From Streptomyces sp. MH60 (GTDB lineage Bacteria; Actinomycetota; Actinomycetes; Streptomycetales; Streptomycetaceae): a DNA stretch of 64,000 bases. The DNA lies in contig NZ_MULI01000008.1 of NCBI RefSeq assembly GCF_002939385.1, positions 62,001 through 126,000 of the forward strand, read 5' to 3'. Under the pieces are notes generated by a model. The model had not been told where the DNA came from and ran no database searches. It was given only the letters and a program-made list of their open reading frames with translations. Position numbers and translations under genes: made by a program. Shown piece by piece: positions 56,344-63,851 of this stretch; the first letter of the stretch is position 1, and each line of letters opens with the position of its first letter.

Positions 56344-56802
56344 ATGTCCGAGAACAACACCGCCCCGCCACTGCCCGCCCCGGAAACCACTCCCGCCATG
56401 GGCGCGCTGGGCCAGCTCGCTGAGATCCAGAACGCCCTGAAGGCCATCGGCGAGCAGATCACAGAACTCACCCTGGACGGCAGCGAACTCGCCCTCACCG
56501 AGAGGCAGGCCACCGCAGACGTCCTCCGCGCCCAGGGCAGGCCGATGACCTACCGCTCCACCCTCTACCTGTACCTCAAGGAGCGGCGCGGCATCACCGT
56601 CGCCGCCAAGGGCAAGCGCCAGCGCAGCATCGGCGACATCGTCCCCCAGGAAGTCCCCAAGTACCTCTCGCCCGAGAGCCTCCAGGCCATCCGCGCCTCC
56701 CTCAGCGCCACCTCCTGGACCATCAGCAAGCTGACAGAGCAGCGCGAGGAGGAGTACCCCGACCTCCACGCCCGCGCCTGCAGCGAGATCATGGGCGTCT
56801 GA
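56344..56802 (+). CDS. hypothetical regulator-like protein, 152 aa
   Basis: A 152-residue protein from ATG 56344 behind GAGGAG. Helical throughout: LGQLAEIQNALKAIGEQITE, LALTERQATADVLRAQGRPM, YRSTLYLYLKERRGITVAAK, then SPESLQAIRASLSATSWTIS and REEEYPDLHARACSEIM. The middle could be a winged helix. As the first gene after an operator-containing promoter, it may regulate itself and the membrane-protein gene that follows. No family recognised. Confidence 0.7.
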   Translation: MSENNTAPPLPAPETTPAMGALGQLAEIQNALKAIGEQITELTLDGSELALTERQATADVLRAQGRPMTYRSTLYLYLKERRGITVAAKGKRQRSIGDIVPQEVPKYLSPESLQAIRASLSATSWTISKLTEQREEEYPDLHARACSEIMGV

Positions 56803-56908
56803 GCACACAAAACAACGTCCCCGACTGGAACTCCTTGCCCGGATCCCAGCCAGGGACGCTGAACGCCACCTCCACCGCAATCATCCCGCCGAGGAAGACT
56901 GAGAAGTG

Positions 56909-57880
56909 ATGACCGCCTCCAAGCGTACCTGGACCGACACGGCCAAGGCCACAATCACCACCACCGACTGGGACAAGACCCTCACCGACGGCGGCATCTA
57001 CCTCCTCGGCCTCGGAGGCTTCTACGTCGGCTACCAGGTCCTCCACACCCAGGCCCTCGCCGTCGGCTTCCCCCAGGACCAGGCCGTTGTCGTCGCCGCC
57101 CTCGCCGACCTCGCCATCCTGCTCTACTCCCGCAAGGCCGTCCGCGAGGTCAGAGCCGGACGCTCCGCCCGGGTCATCCGCACCCTCGTCGCCCTCTTCT
57201 CCCTCGCCACCTTCGGCCTCCAGCTCCGCGACGCCTGGCCCGACCCCCTCTCCGTCACCTTCCACGCCCTGCCCCCCGCCGTCTGGATCATCGGCCACGA
57301 GATGATGCTGCGCGGCGACCTCCGCGACGCCAAGGCCGCCAAGCGCGACCAGCAGATCGCCGACGGCCTCCGCCCCGCACCCCTCCCGGCCATCCGCCTG
57401 ACCTGGTGGCTCCTCGACCCGTTCCACACCTTCAAGGTCTGGCGCCGCACCAAGCTGTGGGAGGTCCCCCAGGAGGCCGTCATCCGCCACGAGGCCACCA
57501 AGCTGCAGGCGAAGAACAAGGACATCCCCCTCGCCTGGCAGCGCGTCCTCCTGGACACCCCGGCCGACAACGACGAGCCCGAGGCCCGCACTCGCGCACA
57601 GCAGGACTCCCAGAAGCAGGCCGCCTTCGCCGTCACGCTCTACCGCCAGTCCTCCCGCGACAAGGTCCCCACCGACGAGATGATGGACTTCCTCGCCGCC
57701 CTGCCGCCCGCCCCCGCCGAGGGCCGCCCCCTCGACAAGGCCCGCGACTACGTAACCCTCGTCGAACAGGAGGCTGACACCCGCGACATCAAGGTCACCG
57801 GCGTCTTCCTCGGAGCCCTCCTCGGCGTCGACCCCAGCTACATCTCCCGCCTGAAGAAGGCCGCCCCCGTCGGCGCCTGA
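56909..57880 (+). CDS. DUF2637/Spd-like plasmid membrane protein
   Basis: A 323-residue protein; ATG 56909 preferred to GTG 56906. Four hydrophobic helices lie in the first 130 residues (GGIYLLGLGGFYVGYQVLHT, AVVVAALADLAILLYSRKA, TLVALFSLATFGLQLRDAW, FHALPPAVWIIGHEMM). This matches DUF2637, a family largely found on Streptomyces conjugative plasmids and linked to spread (Spd) proteins. The C-terminal 190 residues are charged and end with an HTH-like segment (FLGALLGVDPSYISRLKK). It supports the plasmid lifestyle; intercellular spread of DNA without virions is a possibility. A bidirectional terminator follows. Confidence 0.72.
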   Translation: MTASKRTWTDTAKATITTTDWDKTLTDGGIYLLGLGGFYVGYQVLHTQALAVGFPQDQAVVVAALADLAILLYSRKAVREVRAGRSARVIRTLVALFSLATFGLQLRDAWPDPLSVTFHALPPAVWIIGHEMMLRGDLRDAKAAKRDQQIADGLRPAPLPAIRLTWWLLDPFHTFKVWRRTKLWEVPQEAVIRHEATKLQAKNKDIPLAWQRVLLDTPADNDEPEARTRAQQDSQKQAAFAVTLYRQSSRDKVPTDEMMDFLAALPPAPAEGRPLDKARDYVTLVEQEADTRDIKVTGVFLGALLGVDPSYISRLKKAAPVGA

Positions 57881-57897
57881 TCCCGATACGATGAACA

Positions 57898-57941
57898 CAG
57901 CAGGGCCCCGGCGAGCGTGACGGCTCACCGGGGCCCTGCTG
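57898..57941. terminator. Bidirectional hairpin terminator
   Basis: CAGCAGGGCCCCGG (57898-57911) pairs perfectly with CCGGGGCCCTGCTG (57928-57941), inner loop holding GAGC/GCTC. It lies between the convergent Spd-like and lipoprotein genes and would stop both transcripts. Confidence 0.85.
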
Positions 57942-57947
57942 CCGTTC

Positions 57948-58301
57948 TCAGATGCTGTAGTACGCCCGGTTCAGCGTGTACAGCTCGTCCGCGAGCGGCG
58001 CCAGCATGTCGTCCCCCGCCTTCCGGCCGCACAGCGTGTCCAGATCCGACGAGAACTGCTTCAGCGTGCTCGCCGACGGCGCCCGGTCCCCCTCCGCGCC
58101 GTCCGCACCCTTCGCGTTCACCAGCAGCTCCTCGGCCGCATCCCACCGCTCGGTGTCATCCATCCGCCCGGCCCAGTCCGAACACGTCCGCGCCCCGTAC
58201 GGCACCGAACTGCTCTCCCCGCCGTCGCCGGAGCCCCCGCATGCCGACACCAGCACCACCACGGCGGCGGCCGCCACGGCCAGACCCGATCTGCGCATCA
58301 T
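57948..58301 (-). CDS. Predicted lipoprotein, 117 aa
   Basis: A 117-residue reverse-strand protein starting at ATG 58301 behind AGGAGG. Signal peptide RRSGLAVAAAAVVVLVSAC ends with lipobox VSAC. The mature part has ARTCSDWAGRMDDTERWDAA, a Cys pair (RTC, LCGRK) and an acidic helix ending in Tyr. It resembles small secreted actinobacterial lipoproteins of unknown function. The frame upstream of the ATG is rejected for lacking a ribosome site. Confidence 0.82.
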   Translation of the reverse strand: MMRRSGLAVAAAAVVVLVSACGGSGDGGESSSVPYGARTCSDWAGRMDDTERWDAAEELLVNAKGADGAEGDRAPSASTLKQFSSDLDTLCGRKAGDDMLAPLADELYTLNRAYYSI

Positions 58302-58370
58302 CCCCACCCTCCTGCCGGGCCTCCCCAGCCCGCGTGGGGACATTGAAGCACTCGCCTCGGAACTTGCCGA

Positions 58371-58407
58371 AAACGGCCACTTTCCTGTCCGAGGAAAGTG
58401 GCCGTTT
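58371..58407 (-). terminator. Terminator of reverse operon
   Basis: AAACGGCCACTTTCC (58371-58385) pairs perfectly with GGAAAGTGGCCGTTT (58393-58407) around seven bases; A and T runs at the ends give T-tracts on both strands. It ends the reverse transcripts of the two genes at 58425-59107. Confidence 0.88.
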
Positions 58408-58424
58408 CAGGAAACCTTGCCGGA

Positions 58425-58754
58425 TCAGGCAGAGTCGCCGATCCGCTCCACGTCGCCTGTCGCCGCCAGGCTCAGCTCCACGTCGTTGTCGAAGAGCACC
58501 CGGTACGGGAACGGGGACACGTACCGGCGCACGAGCGTGATGCGCCCCGGCGCCCCGGCGGGCACGTCGTAGGGGACCCGGCAGTCCTCACCCTCCTGTT
58601 CCAGGTCCTCGTCAATGTACGAGCCGCGTAGCCGCCGCACCGCCTGCACCCGGTCACCCTCCCTCAGCGTGAGCGAGCCGACGTGCACGCGCCGGGCCAC
58701 CTCCAGCTTCTCCTCGAAGGTCAGGGTGTCGAGCTTGGCGTCGAGGGTGCTCAT
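58425..58754 (-). CDS. hypothetical protein, 109 aa
   Basis: A 109-residue protein starting at ATG 58754, overlapping the upstream gene by four bases (ATGA). Beta-rich: TLTFEEKLEVARRVHVGSLT, LREGDRVQAVRRLRGSYIDE, RITLVRRYVSPFPYRVLFDN, DVELSLAATGDVERIGDSA. It looks like a small OB or SH3-like fold. No family. Confidence 0.75.
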   Translation of the reverse strand: MSTLDAKLDTLTFEEKLEVARRVHVGSLTLREGDRVQAVRRLRGSYIDEDLEQEGEDCRVPYDVPAGAPGRITLVRRYVSPFPYRVLFDNDVELSLAATGDVERIGDSA

Positions 58755-59107
58755 CGCGGCAGTGCTCCATTCGGTCGGTCGGGGAAGTCGGCGATCGGGC
58801 TGCAGGGGATCGTCCAGGTGTCCGGCCCGGTCCGCGTCCACCCAGCCGTCGCCACGGCGCTGAGCTTGTCGACCGGGTCGTCGAAACGTTGGGGGTCACC
58901 GGCCGACCGATCCGGCATGAACCCCCGCTCGATCAGCCGGTACCCTAGCCCGCCGCCCGGAATGTAGTCCGGGCCGGTGCTGTCCTCAACGACCATCACG
59001 TACTCGTCGTCGATGCCGGTGCCCTCGACGGTCAGCCACCACCGGCCCTTCTTGTCGGCCCGCGCCGTGGCGGTGCGGACATCGGCGGCGGTCTCGGTCT
59101 CGCTCAT
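58751..59107 (-). CDS. hypothetical protein, 118 aa
   Basis: A 118-residue protein starting at ATG 59107 behind AGGAGG. Strand-rich (GRWWLTVEGTGIDDEYVMVV, LGYRLIERGFMPDRSA, then TRTGPDTWTIPCSPI). No family recognised. Co-translated with the next reverse gene. Its leader contains an eight-pair ATCTCGCG/CGCGAGAT stem. Confidence 0.75.
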   Translation of the reverse strand: MSETETAADVRTATARADKKGRWWLTVEGTGIDDEYVMVVEDSTGPDYIPGGGLGYRLIERGFMPDRSAGDPQRFDDPVDKLSAVATAGWTRTGPDTWTIPCSPIADFPDRPNGALPR

Positions 59108-59189
59108 CGGTTCCTCCTGGCGGGAAGTGAGCCCCCATCATCTCGCGGAAGCTCCTCCGGCCGCGCGAGATTCTGCTAACTTCGTAGAC

Positions 59190-59493
59190 GTGCTCCCCGC
59201 GACAGCGGGGATGGCCCCAGCCTCAGGGGCGTGCACAACTGCTCCCCGCACCTGCGGGGATGGCCCTCGTTAAGGGCAGAGGTGCATTGTTCCCCGCATC
59301 TGCGGGGGTGTACCGGTTGACGAGCACGGTGGTTGAGTGCCCGGAGACTCTTCCCCGCCGACGCGGGGGTGGCTCGGCTTGGTACTTCGAGTAGTCCCCG
59401 CACTGGCGGGGGTGGCTCCGCTCCGGCGGAGGTGGATCGCAACGGCGCAAGCCACGTGGTCAGCAAGATCGCTCCGCGCACGCGGAGGTGAAG
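59190..59493. CRISPR. Degenerate CRISPR-like (type I-E-like) repeat cluster
   Basis: At least five units of about 29 bp resemble actinobacterial type I-E repeats: a CTCCCCGC/GCGGGGA-type hairpin followed by TGG and C-rich end. They start near 59190, 59239, 59287, 59348 and 59391, with a partly related unit at 59468. Intervals between units are 20, 19, 32 and 14 bp, so only one has the normal 32-bp spacer length. A shorter TCCGC/GCGGA unit sits at 59415-59433. No cas gene lies in the window. It may be a decaying array captured from a host, or unrelated repeated hairpins; a functional array is unlikely. Confidence 0.45.
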
Positions 59494-59520
59494 GGCCCCG
59501 ACCTCTTCCGGGGCCCTTCT
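59491..59520 (-). terminator. Hairpin terminator
   Basis: AAGGGCCCCG (491-500) pairs perfectly with CGGGGCCCTT (509-518) around eight bases. It directly follows the small membrane protein gene on the reverse strand, which ends at 59521, and also borders the repeat cluster. Confidence 0.75.
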
Positions 59521-59637
59521 TCATGTCCGGCACAGGATCACCACGGCGGCGGCCAGGAGCAGGACGGTGCCCCAGAATCCTCCGATGAGGACCAGGGCGG
59601 CGCGGGCGTAGGGGTGCAGCGGTGTGTGGCGGGTCAC
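59521..59637 (-). CDS. Single-TM micro-protein, 38 aa
   Basis: A 38-residue frame from GTG 59637 to TGA 59521: after a polar start (TRHTPLHPYARAA) the remainder is one hydrophobic helix (LVLIGGFWGTVLLLAAAVVI) ending in a Cys. A terminator follows immediately and the recombinase gene lies upstream on the same strand. The ribosome site is weak. A small membrane protein of unknown role. Confidence 0.45.
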   Translation of the reverse strand: MTRHTPLHPYARAALVLIGGFWGTVLLLAAAVVILCRT

Positions 59638-59654
59638 GGCGCCCAGTGTGCCCG

Positions 59655-60497
59655 CTACGGCTTGGTTTCTTCCAGTTCGCCGAAGGGACTGGGGGAGAGG
59701 GCGACCATGTCGGGCTTGATCCGGGCGGGCAGCTCGGGCACGTCAGGGTCGGGGCAGGCGAGCGCGGCGGCCACGGCCTGGTGCAGCACGGTGCGCGGGG
59801 TGGCGTTGGAGTCGAGTCCGTGGCCCCGGTAGCTGACCAGCAGCGGTCCCCGGTCCTGGTAGGAGTGCGGCTCCTTGAAGGTGCGCACCGGCCTGCCGTC
59901 GTCGTCCACGTCCAGGTACTGCTTCACGGCCGCGCGGATCTCGTCGGGGAAGGCGAGGCGGCGGGTGCCGCCGCCCTTCTGCCAGACGTCGGCCGTCATG
60001 CGGTGCTGCTCGAAGACGAGGTCCTGGACGGTCAGTTCGGTGATCTGCCGTGAGCGCAGGCCGACCAGCAGCAGGTAGACGAGGAGCCGGTCGCGGGCGG
60101 GCAGCTGGTCGGCGCCGTAGCGGATGAGTGCCATCTGGCCGTCGGTGAGCTTCTCGGTCCTGGGGGCGTTCCAGGCGCCGGTGCCCATCTTGGGGTGCAC
60201 TGGCGTGGTCTGCACGCAGTTCTTCTCGCGGGCGTAGGCGTAGAAGGCGCCGACGGCCGACACTCGCAGCGCCCGGGTGCGTGCGCCGCCGCCCTTCATG
60301 TCGAGCCAGGTGACGAAGTGGGAGGGCTGGGCGCGCCAGGCGCCGATGTGGACGGTGTCCTCGATGAAGTCGAGCCATGCCTTGGCGTGCTCGGCGTACC
60401 GCTCGGGGCTGGTGCCCTGCAGGAGGCGTCCCTGTTTGCCCCGGCGGTCGGGGTTGTGTTCGTCGAGCCAGGTGGCCAGCACGGTGCGCGCGTCCAT
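59655..60497 (-). CDS. Tyrosine recombinase-like protein lacking the catalytic C-terminus
   Basis: A 280-residue protein from ATG 60497. The N-terminal SAM-like core-binding domain is present (ARTVLATWLDEHNPDRRGK, HAKAWLDFIEDTVHIG, LRVSAVGAFYAYAREKN), and the catalytic domain starts with LLVYLLLVGLRSRQITELTV (box I Arg) and the beta-hairpin Lys (VWQKGGGTRRLAFPDE). The expected HxLRH box II and the Tyr-containing end are missing: the last 70 residues read QDRGPLLVSYRGHGLDSNA and TVLHQAVAAALACPDPDVPE with no such motif. So it is either an inactivated integrase or a DNA-binding derivative. Confidence 0.7.
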   Translation of the reverse strand: MDARTVLATWLDEHNPDRRGKQGRLLQGTSPERYAEHAKAWLDFIEDTVHIGAWRAQPSHFVTWLDMKGGGARTRALRVSAVGAFYAYAREKNCVQTTPVHPKMGTGAWNAPRTEKLTDGQMALIRYGADQLPARDRLLVYLLLVGLRSRQITELTVQDLVFEQHRMTADVWQKGGGTRRLAFPDEIRAAVKQYLDVDDDGRPVRTFKEPHSYQDRGPLLVSYRGHGLDSNATPRTVLHQAVAAALACPDPDVPELPARIKPDMVALSPSPFGELEETKP

Positions 60498-60539
60498 GGC
60501 GCACCATCCTGGCATGCGGCTACGACAGGGGGCGCAGCG

Positions 60540-61280
60540 TCAGGTGCTGCTGCTGCGGTCGTTGATGGCTGGGGGACGGAAGTTGTAGCGCTGCGGGTTG
60601 CGGAATTCGTCGTCGAGCCGTTCTACGAGCCATGCTCGGATGATCTGTGTGACCTTCGGGGCCCACGTCAGTTTGCCGTGGGCCAGCAGTTCGTGCCCTA
60701 GGTCCTCGGCCTGCTTCCGCAAGGCGGGGTCCACTCGGATGTTCAGGTTGACCGACTTCGCCCCGTCGCCTCGGGCTGCTCGTACGGGCTGCTTAGGGGT
60801 GAACCGTCCGGCGAGGAACTCCTGCAGCGCCTGGTGTGCCTCGCCGTCAAGGCTGGCTCCGGAGATTACTGCAGCGGCCTTGATGTCGTCCCTCAGTGTT
60901 TCCGGCAGTCTCAGGGGCAGGTTCGGCTTCTTCTGGATCACCCTCTTTTGGTTGAGGCGGCGGGCGAAGTCTTCCCCCTCTTCGGTGAGCATGGAGGCCA
61001 CTGCCTCGGCCATCTGTCGGAGCGAGGCGGGAGCCGGGAATGCAGGGGAGGGCAGGGCTGAGTCGATGGTCGTCATGTCTGCCAGCTTGTGCAGAGTGGC
61101 AGCGGCCTGCTGAATCTGTTCGGCACGTTGCTGGTCGTGGAGATCTTGCCTCTCGTCCTCAGCAAGGTGCCCCTCGCAGGACGGCTGCGTTCCAGCGGGG
61201 TAATAGCACGCGGGTTCCCGACAGAGGACTCCGTCGCTGTAGCGCAGGCACAGCAGCTCGCTGGTGACAGTGGAGTGCAT
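60540..61280 (-). CDS. Ribbon-helix-helix-like DNA-binding protein, 246 aa
   Basis: A 246-residue protein from ATG 61280. TAGAGT ends seven bases before the ATG, so the message is probably leaderless. The N-terminus has Cys residues (LLCLRYSDGVLCREPACYYP) that may bind metal. Two RHH-like units follow: LPLRLPETLRDDIKAAAVIS, GASLDGEAHQALQEFLAG; and VNLNIRVDPALRKQAEDLGH, KVTQIIRAWLVERLDDEF. Tandem RHH proteins regulate plasmid copy, partition or relaxation. The 20-bp inverted repeat just upstream is a candidate operator. Confidence 0.65.
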   Translation of the reverse strand: MHSTVTSELLCLRYSDGVLCREPACYYPAGTQPSCEGHLAEDERQDLHDQQRAEQIQQAAATLHKLADMTTIDSALPSPAFPAPASLRQMAEAVASMLTEEGEDFARRLNQKRVIQKKPNLPLRLPETLRDDIKAAAVISGASLDGEAHQALQEFLAGRFTPKQPVRAARGDGAKSVNLNIRVDPALRKQAEDLGHELLAHGKLTWAPKVTQIIRAWLVERLDDEFRNPQRYNFRPPAINDRSSST

Positions 61281-61303
61281 GGACCGCACTCTACTCAGCA
61301 TCG

Positions 61304-61423
61304 ACTTTATACAAAAGCCGGACCCTCACCCCGATGCCGGGTCGGCTGAGGACAGTGCGGAACGTGCGGGGCGACGCCGCGCGTGTGCGGGTAAGAGGGT
61401 GGTGTCCGGCTTTTGTATAAAGT
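61304..61423. repeat. 20-bp perfect inverted repeat in a geneless segment
   Basis: ACTTTATACAAAAGCCGGAC at 61304-61323 is repeated in inverted form at 61404-61423, separated by 80 bp. AT-rich cores (TTTTGTATAAAGT) point outward. The left arm overlaps the promoter region of the RHH-like gene. The whole stretch 61281-61606 contains no gene I can support. Possible roles: paired operators, a recombination or attachment site, or a transcript that folds into a long stem. Confidence 0.65.
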
Positions 61424-61606
61424 GACCGTATCGAGGGGAAACGCGGGTGCCCCGGGGTGGATCAGGAGGAGAACTCCGGCTGGCGGGCCGGTACGGCGGA
61501 GACCCCGATCCTGCCACGGCCGCCACCACGAACGCCAACACCACGGCGCTGACGACCGGTAGGCTCCCCCGCATGAGGAGCACCGAGCCCGACCCGGGAG
61601 GGAGAC

Positions 61607-62248
61607 ATGAACAAAAAGGGCATGCGCAAACACCGCATCGGCATTGCCTACGTGAAGGAATTCCTTGACCAGCACGGCCACAGCCGCATTCCGCCAAGGA
61701 CCGTGGTGGACGGCCTGGACGTCAGCGCCTGGTGGTCCTCCGTCCGTACCCACCTGCGTGAGATGCCCGAGATCAAACGCGCCGACATCCTCGCCCTCGG
61801 CGCCCTCGGCGCCGACCTGCGCACCGAGAAGCAGATCAAGGCAGAGCGCCTGGCGGCCGAGGCCCAGTGCCGCGCACTGAAGGCCCTCAAGCACGCCGAG
61901 CACGAGGCGCAGCAATTCGAGCAGGCACGCCAGAAGGCCCTGCGTCCGCACCAGGCCGTCCTGGACGCCGTCGAGGCCTTCGCCGCCGACCGCCTGCACA
62001 CCCTCGTCCCCCTGGGCGCCACCACCCCCACCGGCATCGCCTACGGCCGCGTCCTCGACCGCTGGCGGGAGAACCCCCAGGGCCTCGGCAGCCACCTGAA
62101 GCAAGCTCTGGAAGACATCCCGTACTGGACCTGGACCCGCACCCCGCCCCCTGTCCGGCCAGCCCCGCGCCCCCGGCCCGCGCCCATCCCGGCCGACATC
62201 ACCCGCATGAACCGCACCGGCCTGCGCCAGTTCCTGCCCGCAGACTGA
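61607..62248 (+). CDS. hypothetical protein, 213 aa, helicase-associated-domain-like start
   Basis: A 213-residue protein from ATG 61607 behind GGGAGGGAG. The first 60 residues (RKHRIGIAYVKEFLDQHGHS, RIPPRTVVDGLDVSAWWSSV, RTHLREMPEIKRADI) resemble a helicase-associated (HA) HTH module in having W-W and spaced basic residues. The middle is a charged helix (RLAAEAQCRALKALKHAEHE). The C-terminus has WRENPQGLGSHLKQALED and a Pro-rich tail. A DNA-binding role is possible. Confidence 0.72.
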   Translation: MNKKGMRKHRIGIAYVKEFLDQHGHSRIPPRTVVDGLDVSAWWSSVRTHLREMPEIKRADILALGALGADLRTEKQIKAERLAAEAQCRALKALKHAEHEAQQFEQARQKALRPHQAVLDAVEAFAADRLHTLVPLGATTPTGIAYGRVLDRWRENPQGLGSHLKQALEDIPYWTWTRTPPPVRPAPRPRPAPIPADITRMNRTGLRQFLPAD

Positions 62249-62407
62249 CACCCGCCACGCCAGCGACCCCGCCGGAAGCGCTGGGGGGGGCGTGCGCTGC
62301 GTCGGCGGGGCCTGGAGGGCGTGTACCCGGCGTGCACGGTCCTACACAGCAGGAAGCCCCGCCCGCGCGCCACGGGGGCGACGCACGGACGGGGCGGTCG
62401 GGCGGTG

Positions 62408-62599
62408 CTACTGGGCGGACCTGCAGGCCGAGCACGGCACGGTGATGGGCTGCCTCGTGGTGAGGTCGACCATCATCACGGAGCCGAGGCCGTGGAGGCA
62501 GGAGCGGCACGGCCGGGTGACGGGACGCTCCTGGCGCAGCTGGTCGTAGGTCTCGACCAGGTCGGCGTACCGGGGGTCGGTCCATGAGGCGAGGGCCAT
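62408..62599 (-). CDS. small zinc-motif protein, 63 aa
   Basis: A 63-residue protein from ATG 62599 with AGGAGG upstream. Two Cys pairs, PCRSCLHGLG and PCSACRSAQ, 25 residues apart, suggest a zinc ribbon. The N-terminus is ALASWTDPRYADLVETYDQL. The longer upstream frame is rejected for lacking a ribosome site and for low-complexity codons. A GC-rich stem (GCCCCG/CGGGGC) lies downstream. Confidence 0.65.
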   Translation of the reverse strand: MALASWTDPRYADLVETYDQLRQERPVTRPCRSCLHGLGSVMMVDLTTRQPITVPCSACRSAQ

Positions 62600-62669
62600 C
62601 GGGTTCCTCCTGGGTGGATGGCACTCACTGTACCGTCGCCCGTACCGTGTGTGAGCGGGTTTGGCGGGA

Positions 62670-63185
62670 TCAGGCAGTGGCGGGGAGGGGCGGGCTGGGG
62701 GTGAAGCCCGGGTTGGTGCAGCTGTTGCACTCCACGTTGCACTCGGTGTGGCAGTCGCCGCCCAGGGGTGCATCGCCGACGCCGCCCCACAGGTCCAGGT
62801 TGGGCTCGTAGCCCATCTCCCTGATGACCCTGATGCTGTCGTCCTGGGTGACGGCCACCGGGCGGCGGGTCTCGGGGCCCTCGGGAACGTGGTGGACGAA
62901 GCGGCCGAGTCCCTGGCACAGCTTGACGTAGATCGTGGTGTGCAGGATGAGGGCGTGCCAGCCCATGTCCACGCGGCGGGAGGGGCGGACCGCCGGGTCG
63001 GCCGGGTGCTTTGCGGCGGCGGCGACGAACTTGAGGGCTTCGTCCACGATGCTCAGGGCGAGGGCCAGGTCGGTGATCTCCGGGTTGTCTCGGATGACGA
63101 GGGAGGCGACGCTGTTGGCCTCGTCGGGGGTGAGCAGGTCCAGGGCGGAGGACTTCGGCTCGGCCTCGGGCTGGGTGACGGTCAC
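62670..63185 (-). CDS. Glycine-rich-domain-like protein with Cys-rich tail, 171 aa
   Basis: A 171-residue protein starting at GTG 63185 behind AAGGGG. The core (PEITDLALALSIVDEALKFV, RRVDMGWHALILHTTIYVKL, CQGLGRFVHHVPEG) resembles a small actinobacterial family with V-D-x-x-W-H and GRF-x-HH motifs sometimes labelled glycine-rich-domain proteins. The tail has a dense Cys cluster (DCHTECNVECNSCTNPGF). The tail looks like a short peptide appended to the domain; a metal site or a modified peptide are alternatives. Function unknown. Confidence 0.65.
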   Translation of the reverse strand: MTVTQPEAEPKSSALDLLTPDEANSVASLVIRDNPEITDLALALSIVDEALKFVAAAAKHPADPAVRPSRRVDMGWHALILHTTIYVKLCQGLGRFVHHVPEGPETRRPVAVTQDDSIRVIREMGYEPNLDLWGGVGDAPLGGDCHTECNVECNSCTNPGFTPSPPLPATA

Positions 63186-63402
63186 GGATTCCCCTTCGGT
63201 CGTGGAGCATGGCGGCACGCGGTGATCGTGGGATCACTGCGTGTGCTCTGACGTGATGAAGGTATGACACATTCTCAGATCGAGAAAAGACCCCCGGGAT
63301 GGTTGGCATATGCCCGGCCGCCGGACGGCGCGTGTTTCGGCCAGGGTGCGGCCGCTGTCGGCGGGGGCGTCCGGGGCGCCAGGGGGTAGAGAGGAGTCCG
63401 CC

Positions 63403-63651
63403 ATGCCGCCACGTGCCAAGAAGTCCCCCGCCCGCACCCAGATCCGCCTCCCCGTCTTCCCGGAGCGGACCTGCCGCGACCAGGTCTCCGGGGAGTTCGC
63501 CATCCACTCCTGCGAGGTCGTCGAGGGGCACCGGGGCCCGCACGCCTCGCAGTCCGTGGCGACGTCGATGACGGCCCGCCTCGCGTGGGAGAACCGCAAC
63601 CCGGACCAGCTGGAGCCGGTGGCCGACGACCCGTTCGTGAGCGGCTGGTGA
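63403..63651 (+). CDS. small hypothetical protein, 82 aa
   Basis: An 82-residue protein from ATG 63403 behind GAGAGGAG. Basic start (PPRAKKSPARTQIRLPVFP), then CRDQVSGEFAIHSCEVVEGH, RGPHASQSVATSMTARLAW. Two Cys and two His suggest a metal site. The stop overlaps the next start by four bases. Confidence 0.7.
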   Translation: MPPRAKKSPARTQIRLPVFPERTCRDQVSGEFAIHSCEVVEGHRGPHASQSVATSMTARLAWENRNPDQLEPVADDPFVSGW

Positions 63652-63845
63652 CCGCCCCAGGGGCCTTCCCGGCGCCCCCGGCCCAGGACCCGGCCGCCGC
63701 CCTCCACGACGACACCGTGGCGGCCCTGCAGCGCCTGCACAACCACCTCGCCGTCCACCGGCCCCGGGCGCTGGCTTCCTTCAACGGCGCGGCCGTCGAC
63801 CTCGCCATCCACCTGATGCAGCAGATGACGCCCGAGCGCCCGTGA
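63648..63845 (+). CDS. small helical protein, 65 aa
   Basis: A 65-residue protein from GTG 63648 (GTGA overlap). It has a Pro/Ala-rich start then DTVAALQRLHNHLAVHRPRA and FNGAAVDLAIHLMQQMTPER, an amphipathic helical pair. It is followed by a strong bidirectional terminator. No family. Confidence 0.65.
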   Translation: MTAPGAFPAPPAQDPAAALHDDTVAALQRLHNHLAVHRPRALASFNGAAVDLAIHLMQQMTPERP

Positions 63846-63851
63846 ACGACA

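Noticed and set aside
59176..59481. Reverse 101-codon frame over the repeat cluster
   Set aside because: Its repeated Pro-Arg-Arg-Cys-Gly-like segments are the translation of palindromic repeats, not a protein.
59190..59493. Calling the repeat cluster a functional CRISPR array
   Set aside because: Only one of four intervals has a normal spacer length, repeats diverge and no cas genes are present.
61326..61575. Reverse frame with a hydrophobic, signal-peptide-like start (RGSLPVVSAVVLAFVVAAVAG)
   Set aside because: No ribosome site, and it reads through the inverted repeat into Pro/Arg-rich sequence; possible but unsupported.
61447..61668. 73-codon + frame after the inverted repeat with a GAGGGG site
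   Set aside because: Low-complexity translation and a 62-bp overlap with the better-supported gene at 61607; kept out for lack of support.
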